This document shows positions 8,984 to 16,645 of a DNA stretch of 46,609 bases, piece after piece. The stretch comes from CAZVEE01 sp964625525. Lineage in GTDB: Bacteria > Pseudomonadota > Alphaproteobacteria > JAJFIK01. Numbering within the stretch: position 1 is the first letter of the stretch; each line of letters begins with the position of its first letter. The DNA is taken from contig CAZVEE010000022.1 in the NCBI GenBank assembly GCA_964625525.1, forward strand, positions 1 through 46,609, written 5' to 3'. The translations under genes were made by a program, and so were the position numbers. The notes under the pieces are model-generated. The model did not search any database. It saw only the letters and a program-made list of their open reading frames with translations, and was not told where the DNA came from.

Positions 8984-9322
8984 TTAGATGGCTTCCAAAC
9001 CTGATTCTCCCGTCCGGATGCGCACTGCATCTTCCACGGGAGTGACGAAGATCTTGCCGTCGCCGATGCGGCCCGTGCGCGCGGCGGTCTGAATGACTTC
9101 TATGGCCCGCGCCACTTGATCGTCGGCGATGACGATCTCCAGTTTCACTTTTGGCAGGAAATCGATCACGTACTCCGCGCCGCGATAGAGCTCGGTATGG
9201 CCTTTCTGGCGCCCAAACCCCTTGGCTTCGGTCACGGTGATGCCCTGCAGGCCGATGTCTTGGAGGGCTTCTTTCACCTCGTCAAGCTTGAACGGCTTGA
9301 TGATGGCTTCGATCTTCTTCAT
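8984..9322 (-). CDS. glnB: Nitrogen regulatory protein PII
   Basis: Small trimeric signal protein of 112 residues that senses 2-oxoglutarate, ATP and ADP and controls glutamine synthetase adenylylation and NtrBC. It starts MKKIEAIIKPFKLDEVK, and the T-loop contains the uridylylated tyrosine at position 51 (YRGAEY). The C-terminal motif TGRIGDGKIFV is the second PII signature. The ATG at 9322 matches the family start exactly; upstream in-frame sequence is not PII-like. It precedes glnA. I looked for a sigma-54 promoter or NtrC site upstream and saw none convincing. Confidence 0.98.
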   Translation of the reverse strand: MKKIEAIIKPFKLDEVKEALQDIGLQGITVTEAKGFGRQKGHTELYRGAEYVIDFLPKVKLEIVIADDQVARAIEVIQTAARTGRIGDGKIFVTPVEDAVRIRTGESGLEAI

Positions 9323-9502
9323 CTGCGCGCCTTGATCATATGAGCCAGAGGGCCGGGGGCGTCCCGGGGCCGCGAGTCCGGCAATCAGACCGCGATCCTG
9401 CGCCGCGAGGATAAGACAATTCGCCGCGAATCCGAAAGACCTCGCTGGCATCGTCTCTGGGACCGCCCTTGCCAGCCTCGCCTCGGCCGGGCCACGCTCA
9501 GC

Positions 9503-9536
9503 AAAGCCATATCGTTTGGAAAGCCATATCGTTTCG
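9503..9536. repeat. 17-bp direct repeat, two copies
   Basis: AAAGCCATATCGTTTGG (9503-9519) is followed directly by AAAGCCATATCGTTTCG (9520-9536), one mismatch. It lies 23 bp upstream of the thiolase-like gene, between it and the divergent glnB. It could be a duplicated regulator site or a slippage duplication. Confidence 0.8.
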
Positions 9537-9558
9537 AAAGAATGCCGAGGGAGCCGCC

Positions 9559-11118
9559 ATGTCGCCCACTGATCCCACCACTGCGCCCGATCCCCGCACG
9601 CCGGTCCTTGTGGGTGCCGCCCAATTCACCGAGCGACGCAAGCCAGAGGACGCCCTGACGGCCCTGGAGATGATCGAAAAGGCCGCACGCGGTGCGCTCG
9701 GTGATACGGGCTCGGATCTGGTCCTGCCGGCCCTCGATACGCTGGTGGTGGTGGGTTTTACGGTGGACGCCCCGGATTTTCCCGTGGCCGATCTCGCCAA
9801 GCCCAGCAATCCGCCGCGCAGCTTAGCCAAGGCCCTTGGCATCGCACCGCGCCGCGAGATCTACACCCATATGGGCGGAAACACGCCTCAAATGGCGGTC
9901 AACCGCCTGGCTGAGGACATCGCACAAGGCGAGGTGGAAGCAGCTCTGGTGGTGGGGGCAGAGTTCCTCAACAGTTACATGAAGCTGATGGGCGCCGGCG
10001 CCGATCTCAGCGCCTGGGCCGTTGACGACGGGACGCCGGGCGAGGTGTGGGGGGATCCACGCCCAGGGACAACGGCCCAGGAGACCGCCCACGGCCTCAA
10101 CTATCCCGCCAACACCTATCCGCTGTTTGAAACCGCCATCCGTCATGCGCGCGGCCGCACTCCAGAGGCCCATGCCCTGGCCATGGGGCGCCTGTTCAGT
10201 GGCCTGTCCAAAGTGGCGAGCGAAAACCCGCTATCCTGGTTCCCCACCTATCGGACGGCCGAGGAGATCGCCACCGTCAGCGAGCGCAACCGCATGGTGG
10301 GCTACCCCTACACCAAGTACATGAACGCGGTGATCCAGGTGGATCAGATGGCCGGCCTGATCATGACCAGCGCCGGCAAGGCCGCCGCCCTCGGAATCCC
10401 CAAGGAAAAATGGGTGTTTCTGCATGGCTGTGCCGATGCCACGGACCTGTTCCACGTGACCGAACGTGTCGATCTCCATTCCTCGCCCGCGATCCGCCTG
10501 TGCGGCCAGCAGGCGCTGGGCATGGCCGGTTGGAGCGTGGCCGATCTCGACCACATTGATCTTTATTCCTGCTTCCCGTCTGCCGTTGAGGTGGCTTGCG
10601 CCGCGTTGGGGCTGGCCGAAGACGATCCGCGCGGCCTCACTGTGACGGGTGGGCTGCCCTATTTCGGCGGTCCGGGGAACAACTACGCCATGCACTCCAT
10701 CGCCACGATCATGGAGCGTGCGCGCGCCGCGCCCGGTTCCAAAGGACTAGCGACCGCCAATGGCTGGTATCTCACCAAGCATGCCATGGGCCTTTACTCC
10801 ACGACGCCCGTGCTCGGAGCGTGGACACGCGAGGCGCCCTCGGTCTTGCAAGGCCGTCTTGATGCCATGGCGCATCCGGCCGTTGATCCGGCGCCGAACG
10901 GGCCCGCAACGATCGAGGCCTACACGGTGGTGCACAGCCGCGAGGCCATGCGCATGGGCCTCGTGATCGGCCGGCTCGCCTCCGGGGCCCGCTTCCTGGC
11001 CCACACGCCCGATGACCAAGCCGTGCTGCGCGATCTCATGAGCCGTGACCAGGTGGGCCGCGGGGGCACTGTGACGCCGGGACAGGGTGGCGCGGTGAAC
11101 CGCTTTGTGCCCGCTTAG
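9559..11118 (+). CDS. Acetyl-CoA acetyltransferase-like (thiolase superfamily) protein
   Basis: Cytoplasmic thiolase-fold protein of 519 residues. It resembles the non-classical acetyl-CoA acetyltransferase clade: VLVGAAQFTERRKPEDAL at the start, GGNTPQMAVNRLAEDIA, DLYSCFPSAVEVACAALGL, and GGLPYFGGPGNNYAMHSIA, with a C-terminal beta-rich domain of about 90 residues. At the position where ordinary thiolases have the nucleophilic cysteine this protein reads GGNTPQ, which as far as I recall is normal for the clade, so classical thiolysis is not assured. The start is the ATG at 9559 with GAGGGA eight bases upstream. It is divergent from glnB and begins a rightward series of genes. Substrate is unknown. 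Confidence 0.88.
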   Translation: MSPTDPTTAPDPRTPVLVGAAQFTERRKPEDALTALEMIEKAARGALGDTGSDLVLPALDTLVVVGFTVDAPDFPVADLAKPSNPPRSLAKALGIAPRREIYTHMGGNTPQMAVNRLAEDIAQGEVEAALVVGAEFLNSYMKLMGAGADLSAWAVDDGTPGEVWGDPRPGTTAQETAHGLNYPANTYPLFETAIRHARGRTPEAHALAMGRLFSGLSKVASENPLSWFPTYRTAEEIATVSERNRMVGYPYTKYMNAVIQVDQMAGLIMTSAGKAAALGIPKEKWVFLHGCADATDLFHVTERVDLHSSPAIRLCGQQALGMAGWSVADLDHIDLYSCFPSAVEVACAALGLAEDDPRGLTVTGGLPYFGGPGNNYAMHSIATIMERARAAPGSKGLATANGWYLTKHAMGLYSTTPVLGAWTREAPSVLQGRLDAMAHPAVDPAPNGPATIEAYTVVHSREAMRMGLVIGRLASGARFLAHTPDDQAVLRDLMSRDQVGRGGTVTPGQGGAVNRFVPA

Positions 11119-11177
11119 GGTCTTTACGCGTAACGCGCTATACTGACGGCTGGTACACCAAAGGGAGGAGGCGCGCC

Positions 11178-11414
11178 ATGCCCCGTTTTCGCCGGCGGCC
11201 CATCATTGTCGAAGCTGAACAGTTTCTGCCTGAGCAAAACGCGGTTCCCTCTGGGGTCCTCAAGCGCGACGACGGGCGCTATTATGTGGAGACTCTGGAG
11301 GGACCGCTCACCGTCTCGCCGGGCGACTGGATCATCACCGGCGTGCAGGGCGAGATTTATCCCTGTAAGCCCGACATCTTCACTCAAATCTACGAACCCG
11401 CCGCCGACACCTGA
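11178..11414 (+). CDS. Small phage-type protein of unknown function
   Basis: 78 residues. The C-terminal half (LTVSPGDWIITGVQGEIYPC followed by KPDIFTQIYEP) matches a short conserved domain I recognise from many tailed-phage and prophage small proteins and from some chromosomal copies; its function is not established. A strong ribosome binding site (GGGAGGAGG) precedes the ATG, supporting translation. It sits 59 bp after the thiolase-like gene and 31 bp before a histidine phosphatase gene. No other phage genes are nearby, so it is an isolated chromosomal homologue or a relic. Confidence 0.8.
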   Translation: MPRFRRRPIIVEAEQFLPEQNAVPSGVLKRDDGRYYVETLEGPLTVSPGDWIITGVQGEIYPCKPDIFTQIYEPAADT

Positions 11415-11445
11415 CGCGCGGGGTCAGCGTAAAGGACGGACCATC

Positions 11446-11994
11446 ATGGCCACGCTCTATCTGGTGCGCCACGGCCGCGCGGCCGCCGGCTGGGATCAGG
11501 ACGCCGACCCGGGCCTCGACGAAGTGGGCCGCATGCAGGCCCATGCCATGGCCGAGCGGGTGGCGCCTTTGGGCCCGCTGCAATTGGTAACAAGCCCCAT
11601 GCGCCGCTGCGTGGAAACGGCCGCGCCGCTCGCCGCGGCCTGGGGGCGGGAACCGACGGTGGAGCGCGGCGTCTCCGAAGTCACCTCGCCGACCCCCGAT
11701 CTCAAGGCGCGGACCCAATGGTTGCGCGGCTTCCTTGCGGGCGGCTGGAGCGAAGCGGATGCAGATCGGCAGGTCTGGCGCGCCAATGTCATCCGTGCTC
11801 TGTTGGATCTGCCTCAGGACACCGTGGTGGTGACCCATTTCGTTGTCATCAATACGGCTGTGGCGCAGGCGACGGGGGCCGAAAAGGTCGTCAGTTTTCA
11901 CCCGGACAATTGTTCTGTCACGGTCCTGCGCACGGTGATGGATGAACTCCATGTCGTCGAACTCGGTGCCGAGATGGACACGCAAATCCTCTAA
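11446..11994 (+). CDS. Histidine phosphatase family protein (phosphoglycerate mutase-like)
   Basis: 182-residue protein with the catalytic RHG motif at residues 8-10 (LYLVRHGRAA) and the second catalytic histidine in VVVTHFVVINTA near residue 130. The conserved arginine SPMRRCVETA is also present. These residues form the phosphohistidine site of the branch-2 fold, related to SixA, CobC and PhoE. The substrate is unknown. AAAGGACGGA upstream supports the ATG at 11446. It is 15 bp ahead of the NAD(P)H-hydrate repair gene and likely cotranscribed with it. Confidence 0.92.
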   Translation: MATLYLVRHGRAAAGWDQDADPGLDEVGRMQAHAMAERVAPLGPLQLVTSPMRRCVETAAPLAAAWGREPTVERGVSEVTSPTPDLKARTQWLRGFLAGGWSEADADRQVWRANVIRALLDLPQDTVVVTHFVVINTAVAQATGAEKVVSFHPDNCSVTVLRTVMDELHVVELGAEMDTQIL

Positions 11995-12009
11995 CATCGG
12001 AATGCTCCC

Positions 12010-13515
12010 ATGGCCGACACCCCGCGCCACCGCGCCAGCGTGCTCAGCGTTGCGGAAATGGGCGCGGCCGACCGGCTGGCCATGGCCGCTGGTGTGCCCG
12101 GCATCGATCTGATGGAACAGGCCGGCCGGGCCCTAGCGCAGATCGCGCTCGCTGGCCGGGCGCCGGGGCATCTGGTTGTCGTGGCCGGGCCCGGGAACAA
12201 TGGTGGCGACGGCTATGTGGCGGCCCGGCTTGCGCGCGATTGGGGCTGGCCGGTGTCGCTCCTCAGTTGGGGCGACCCGGCGGCCTTGACCGGTGACGCG
12301 GGGGAAGCCGCTCGCCGGTGGAACGCGCCGGTGGTCCCCGCAAGCGCGCAGGGACTGGCCGATGCCACCCTCATCATCGATGCCTTGTTCGGCGCTGGTC
12401 TCTCCCGGCCGCTTGACGGGGAGGCCGCCGCGCTGGCCCGGGCCATGACCGCCCATCCCGCGCCCGTTGTCGCCGCTGATATTCCCAGCGGTCTTGACGG
12501 GACGACCGGTCAGCCACCGGGCCCATGTGTGCGGGCTGATGCCACTGTCACCTTCTTCCGGCCCAAACCCGCCCATGTGCTGCTGCCGGGGCGGGCGCTG
12601 TGTGGCGCGGTGCATGTGGTGGATATCGGCATTCCGCACATGGTGCTCGACACGATCGGCCCGCGCCTGTTCGCCAACACGCCAGTCTTGTGGGATCCGC
12701 TGTTCCCGCGTTTGGCCTGGGACACCCATAAATTCGCCCGCGGTCACACGGCCGTGCTCAGTGGCGGGCCACTTGCCACCGGGGCCGCGCGCCTGTCGGC
12801 TCTCAGTGCCCTGAGGGTCGGCTCGGGCCTTGTGACGCTCGCCTGTCCTCGTAACGCGGCGTTCTCCGCCGCACACCACGTGACGGCCGTCATGGTGCGG
12901 AGCATCGCGGACGCAGCCGACCTCATGACCTTCTGTAATGACCGTAAGGTCTCGACGCTGGTCCTCGGCCCTGGCGCCGGCGTCACGCCCGAGACCCGCG
13001 CCTGTGTCGAGGCGACCCTGGGCTCCGGTCGCGCCGCCGTTCTCGATGCCGATGCGCTCACGGTGTTCGCTGAGGCCCCCAGCGCGCTCTTTGCCGCCGC
13101 CGGTCCTCAGACCGTGCTCACACCCCATGACGGCGAGTTCGCGCGTCTGTTCCCGGATCTGGTGCCGGGGCAGGGGGCCGCGCGCATCGCCGCTGCCCGC
13201 ACCGCGGCCGCACGGGCCGGTGCTATCGTCGTGCTCAAGGGCCCGAACACCATCATTGCCGCGCCCGATGGGGCGGCGGCGATCACCAGTGACGCCCCGC
13301 CGACACTGGCCACCGCCGGCTCGGGGGACGTGTTGGCGGGCCTCATTGCCGGGCTGCTGGCCCAGGGCATGCCCGCCTTCGAGGCCGCTTGCGCCGGTGC
13401 CTGGCTCCATGCGGATGCGGCTCGGCGCTTTGGCCCGGGCCTGATCGCGGAGGATTTACCGGCGCTCGTGCCGCAAAGCCTTGCTGCGGTAGAAAATGGG
13501 CGTGTGAACTCTTGA
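12010..13515 (+). CDS. nnr: Bifunctional NAD(P)H-hydrate repair enzyme (epimerase plus ADP-dependent dehydratase)
   Basis: 501 residues joining two activities that repair hydrated NADH and NADPH. The N-terminal epimerase (YjeF_N, residues about 10-215) shows GPGNNGGDGYVAARL, DALFGAGLSRPL and ADIPSGLDGTTG. The C-terminal ribokinase-like dehydratase (about 225-495) shows GGPLATGAARLSALSALRVG, LTPHDGEFARLFPD and the nucleotide site ATAGSGDVLAGLIAGLLAQG. Both halves are complete. The start is the ATG at 12010, 15 bp after the phosphatase gene. Alphaproteobacterial genomes often carry this fusion close to the glnB/glnA region, as here. Confidence 0.97.
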   Translation: MADTPRHRASVLSVAEMGAADRLAMAAGVPGIDLMEQAGRALAQIALAGRAPGHLVVVAGPGNNGGDGYVAARLARDWGWPVSLLSWGDPAALTGDAGEAARRWNAPVVPASAQGLADATLIIDALFGAGLSRPLDGEAAALARAMTAHPAPVVAADIPSGLDGTTGQPPGPCVRADATVTFFRPKPAHVLLPGRALCGAVHVVDIGIPHMVLDTIGPRLFANTPVLWDPLFPRLAWDTHKFARGHTAVLSGGPLATGAARLSALSALRVGSGLVTLACPRNAAFSAAHHVTAVMVRSIADAADLMTFCNDRKVSTLVLGPGAGVTPETRACVEATLGSGRAAVLDADALTVFAEAPSALFAAAGPQTVLTPHDGEFARLFPDLVPGQGAARIAAARTAAARAGAIVVLKGPNTIIAAPDGAAAITSDAPPTLATAGSGDVLAGLIAGLLAQGMPAFEAACAGAWLHADAARRFGPGLIAEDLPALVPQSLAAVENGRVNS

Positions 13516-13595
13516 ACCGGGACCGCATCCGGTTGCACTCTCCCGTCTTACAGATAAAGGGCCGTCGCAAGGGCGGTCGAGAGGAGAGCCAGCCC

Positions 13596-14045
13596 ATGCG
13601 TTTTGCCGAGTTTCCCGAGACCCACCGCGTTGAGATGCTCGACCAGGTGCCGGAACTGTCCACGGCCATCACTCGTGCCATGGCGCTTGTCGCCGCCGCC
13701 GATGGCTGGGCGGACGCGGAGGAAGTGGAGCAGCTTCTGCGCTGGATTGAGATCTTCACGGGTACCGACCGCCCCCGCGAGGAGGCCTTGCGCTATATCG
13801 AGGCCACGGTCGCCATGCCCGAATCGGACTGGCCAGACCTGTTCGTCGAGGCACGGGGCCTGTCGCTTGCAAACAAGCAGACGGTGCTGAAATGCTGCCT
13901 GCTCATGGCTATGGCCGACGGCGAGATCTCCGAACCGGAACTCGACCGCGCCGCCCGCATCGCCCATCTCATCGAACTTGATTTCGAGGGCTTTGAAGCC
14001 GTCGTCGACCACTGCTACGAGCTCGTCAGCCGCGCGAAGCAATAA
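13596..14045 (+). CDS. TerB-like (tellurite resistance/DjlA-type) domain protein
   Basis: 149 residues, almost all one alpha-helical TerB-like domain. It contains the two characteristic acidic motifs, AAADGWADAEEVEQLLRW near residue 33 and MAMADGEISEPELDRAARI near residue 108, which in the family form a metal-binding helical bundle. No membrane segment or J-domain is seen. The ATG at 13596 is supported by GAGGAGAG eight bases upstream. It follows nnr by 80 bp. The biological role of stand-alone TerB proteins is poorly defined; tellurite resistance is not implied. Confidence 0.82.
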   Translation: MRFAEFPETHRVEMLDQVPELSTAITRAMALVAAADGWADAEEVEQLLRWIEIFTGTDRPREEALRYIEATVAMPESDWPDLFVEARGLSLANKQTVLKCCLLMAMADGEISEPELDRAARIAHLIELDFEGFEAVVDHCYELVSRAKQ

Positions 14046-14078
14046 ATATGGATGCTCGTAAGGAGCCATTCACCGGCG

Positions 14079-14214
14079 AGATTTCATTGCACATAANNNN
14101 NNNNNNNNNNNNNNNNNNNNNNNNNNNNNNNNNNNNNNNNNNNNNNNNNNNNNNNNNNNNNNNNNNNNNNNNNNNNNNNNNNNNNNNNNNNNNNNNAGAT
14201 TTCATTGCACATAA
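14079..14214. other. Scaffold gap (100 N) with overlapping contig ends
   Basis: Positions 14097-14196 are N. The 18 bases before the gap (14079-14096, AGATTTCATTGCACATAA) are identical to the 18 bases after it (14197-14214). The left contig ends and the right contig starts on the same sequence, so the gap is probably an unmerged overlap. The N run should not be read as unknown coding sequence. Confidence 0.9.
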
Positions 14215-14267
14215 ACGAACTGACGCTTACGTTTAGATCATACCGGCCAACGGCGTGCTGTTGGTTC

Positions 14268-14302
14268 AAAGGCCGTCTCTGGCGTAAGTCAGAGCGGCCT
14301 TT
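14268..14302 (+). terminator. Hairpin, putative terminator
   Basis: AAAGGCCGTCTCTG pairs with CAGAGCGGCCTTT (one bulged T) around a short loop. It lies 20 bp before the NYN-domain gene, after the TerB-like gene and the gap. The following T-tract is short, so it could also act as a leader hairpin. Confidence 0.5.
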
Positions 14303-14321
14303 GCTGTATTAAGGTCATGCC

Positions 14322-14966
14322 ATGCGCGTGAATGTTTATGTCGATGGCTTCAATTTGTATTATCGAGCTTTGCGCGGGACCGCGCATAAATGGCTAAATC
14401 CCGTTCTGCTCGCCCAAAGCCTATTGGATCTGGAAGACGTTGTTGGAACGGTTCGGTACTTCACAGCGAATGTAAGCCCTCGAGCCGGGGACGCTCTTGC
14501 ACCGAAACGCCAAACGCTCTATTTGCGCGCATTGAGGACACTGCCGCAGATTAAAATTCACTACGGGCGCTTTCTGACCAAAAAAAAGATGCGCCCTCTA
14601 ACGGCCGATCCGACGCAGTATGTCAGGGTCCACGACACAGAAGAAAAGGGTTCCGACGTTAATTTGGCGTCGTACCTTCTTCATGACGGTTGGCAGGATC
14701 GCTATGATGTCGCTTTGGTTGTGTCCCAGGACTCCGACCTGTGTGAGCCCATTCGGTTGGTCAAAGATGATCTGAAGAAGACAATCGGCGTTGTTTGGCT
14801 TGAAGCGACCTCCCCGAGCCGGCGTTTTCGCAGTTGTGCGTCGTTCATTCGCCACGCCACGCCGCCCCGCCTCGCGGGTGCTCAATTTCCGATCCGACTT
14901 ATGGGACGAGATGGTCACCCCATTGATTGCCCCGAGGCTTGGCTGGCGCCATCAAATTCAAACTGA
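14322..14966 (+). CDS. NYN domain-containing protein (PIN-like nuclease fold)
   Basis: 214 residues with the acidic residues of the NYN/LabA (DUF88-type) nuclease fold: VYVDGFNLYYRAL at the N-terminus (Asp 8), EEKGSDVNLASYLLHD in the middle, and ALVVSQDSDLCEPIRLV (paired Asp). Such proteins are predicted metal-dependent RNases; some act in RNA turnover, others in phage defence contexts, and none of this is proven here. An AAGG lies seven bases before the ATG. Base composition is visibly more AT-rich than its neighbours (A-runs and many A/T-ending codons). Together with the adjacent tRNA gene and assembly break, this suggests an acquired or variable locus. Confidence 0.88.
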   Translation: MRVNVYVDGFNLYYRALRGTAHKWLNPVLLAQSLLDLEDVVGTVRYFTANVSPRAGDALAPKRQTLYLRALRTLPQIKIHYGRFLTKKKMRPLTADPTQYVRVHDTEEKGSDVNLASYLLHDGWQDRYDVALVVSQDSDLCEPIRLVKDDLKKTIGVVWLEATSPSRRFRSCASFIRHATPPRLAGAQFPIRLMGRDGHPIDCPEAWLAPSNSN

Positions 14967-14990
14967 TGGGATTGTTCCAACGTCCCCGGC

Positions 14991-15017
14991 TTGCGGCCCC
15001 GGCATTTGTGCTATAGA
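14991..15017 (+). promoter_or_regulatory. Possible promoter of tRNA-Leu
   Basis: TTGCGG (14991-14996) and TATAGA (15012-15017) resemble -35 and -10 boxes with a short 15-bp spacer, about 64 bp upstream of the mature tRNA start. It is placed by eye only. Confidence 0.35.
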
Positions 15018-15080
15018 CAGCGGCGTCTTTAGGGGCGGCTCGCGAGGGCTCAGCCCAGGCGAGATCCGCCGACTGGACGC

Positions 15081-15165
15081 GCGGGCGTGGTGGAACTGGT
15101 AGACACGCAAGATTTAGGTTCTTGTGCCGCAAGGCGTGGGGGTTCAAGTCCCTCCGCCCGCACCA
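15081..15165 (+). tRNA. tRNA-Leu (anticodon UAG)
   Basis: 85 nt including the encoded CCA. The acceptor stem GCGGGCG (15081-15087) pairs with CGCCCGC (15155-15161), discriminator A, then CCA at 15163-15165. The anticodon arm is CAAGA-TTTAGGT-TCTTG, placing the anticodon TAG at 15115-15117. A long variable arm (TGCCGCAAGGCGT) and the TTCAAGTC T-loop fit a class II leucine tRNA. It reads CUA and, by wobble, other CUN codons. Confidence 0.97.
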
Positions 15166-15270
15166 ACGGCTCCCCCTCAGATATGGCAGATCTCAGGCAG
15201 AATTTCTCCGCCCCGACCGGGCGCCGCGCGGCGCTGGTGGCGGCAACCAGACAAGAAGGTGGGGTGTCCC

Positions 15271-16626
15271 ATGGAAGTCACTGAAACCCTCTCCGAAGGG
15301 CTGAAGCGCGCATACACGGTCCGGGTGCCGGCGGGCGATCTGGATGAACGTCTGACAACCAAGCTCGACGAGATCAAAGGCACCGTGGCGCTCAAGGGCT
15401 TCCGCCCCGGTAAAGTGCCCGTGTCCTTCCTGAAAAAGACCTATGGCAAGGCGCTGATGGGCGAGATTGTCGAGCAGATGGTCTCCGAGACATCCGACAA
15501 AGCTCTGTCCGAGCGAGACTTGCGCGCCGCTCTCCAGCCCAAGATCAAGCCCGAAGGTGAAATCGAAGAGGTGATCGCCGGTCAGGCGGACCTCGTCTAC
15601 AGCATGGAGGTGGAAGTCCTGCCCGAGGTCGAGGTAACCGACCTCAAGGCCCTTGAGCTGGAACGGATCACCGCCGAGATTGCCGATACGGAAATTGAGG
15701 AAGCCATCCAGCGCATTGCCGACCAGCAGAAAAGCTACGTGGCGCGCGAGGACGAGGAAGCCGCCGAGGACGGCGACCGTCTGACCATTGATTTCAAGGG
15801 TGATCTGGAAGGCGAGCCGTTTGAAGGCGGCTCTGGCGACAGTGTCAATCTGGTTATCGGCTCGAACCAGTTCATTCCAGGCTTTGAAGAGCAACTGATC
15901 GGCGCCAAAAAAGGCGATGAAAAGGACGTCAATGTCACGTTCCCGGACGATTACGGTGCGGAGCACCTGGCTGGTAAGGCCGCGCACTTTGCGGTGACCG
16001 TTCAGGAGGTCGCCAAGCCCGAAGACGTCACCGTGGACGACGAGTTCGCCAAAAAGCTGGGCCTGGAAAGCCTGGAGAAACTCCAGGAACTGATGCGGGA
16101 ACGCATCAAGGAAGATTACGCCCGCATGAGCCGCCTGCACCTAAAGCGAGCGCTGCTCGACGCCCTCGACGAGCGCCACAGCTTTGATTTGCCGCAAGGC
16201 ATGGTCGATGCGGAGTTCCTCCAGATCTGGAATCAGGTTGAACAGGACATGAAGCAGCGCAACGCCACCTTCGAAAGCGAAGGCAAGTCGGAAGACGAGA
16301 TGAAGACGGAATATCGGGGCATCGCCGAACGCCGCGTGCGCCTTGGTCTCGTGCTCTCGGAAGTCGGCCGCCAGAACAATCTGTCCGTGGCCAATGATGA
16401 ACTGAACCGCGCACTGATGGAGCGGGCTCGCCAGTTTCCAGGCCAGGAAAAGCAGGTCTTCGACTATTTCCAGAAGAACCCGAACGCCGTTCAGGAGATC
16501 CGCGCCCCCCTGTTTGAGGACAAGGTCGTGGATTTCATCGTCGAACTGGCCACGGTGAACGAGCGCACCGTTTCCAAGGAAGAACTGTTCAAAGATCCCG
16601 AGGACGACGAAGTCTCCGCCGCCTGA
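15271..16626 (+). CDS. tig: Trigger factor, ribosome-associated chaperone
   Basis: 451 residues with all three trigger factor domains. The ribosome-binding N-domain has the signature GFRPGKVP near residues 46-53. The FKBP-type prolyl isomerase domain spans roughly 160-245 (DRLTIDFKGDLEGEPFEGG, FIPGFEEQLIGAKKGDEKDV), and the C-terminal chaperone arms follow. It binds near the ribosome exit tunnel and shields nascent chains. The ATG at 15271 is used because family proteins start with a similar MEVTET-like strand; longer upstream frames run into the tRNA. In many bacteria clpP follows tig; here a convergent regulator gene follows instead. Confidence 0.97.
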   Translation: MEVTETLSEGLKRAYTVRVPAGDLDERLTTKLDEIKGTVALKGFRPGKVPVSFLKKTYGKALMGEIVEQMVSETSDKALSERDLRAALQPKIKPEGEIEEVIAGQADLVYSMEVEVLPEVEVTDLKALELERITAEIADTEIEEAIQRIADQQKSYVAREDEEAAEDGDRLTIDFKGDLEGEPFEGGSGDSVNLVIGSNQFIPGFEEQLIGAKKGDEKDVNVTFPDDYGAEHLAGKAAHFAVTVQEVAKPEDVTVDDEFAKKLGLESLEKLQELMRERIKEDYARMSRLHLKRALLDALDERHSFDLPQGMVDAEFLQIWNQVEQDMKQRNATFESEGKSEDEMKTEYRGIAERRVRLGLVLSEVGRQNNLSVANDELNRALMERARQFPGQEKQVFDYFQKNPNAVQEIRAPLFEDKVVDFIVELATVNERTVSKEELFKDPEDDEVSAA

Positions 16627-16645
16627 CGATCCGGCGCGGCAAGAC

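Noticed and set aside
8819..9470. Sigma-54 promoter or NtrC site for glnB-glnA
   Set aside because: No TGGCAC-N5-TTGCA or TGCACC-N5-GGTGCA pattern was found on either strand.
9469..9558. Upstream extension of the thiolase-like gene to 9469
   Set aside because: The extension passes through the 17-bp repeat and is not family-like; the ATG at 9559 has a good ribosome binding site.
15140..15165. tRNA-Leu as an attachment site for an island
   Set aside because: No copy of the tRNA 3' end (TTCAAGTCCCTCCGCCCG) was found elsewhere in the window and no integrase gene is near.
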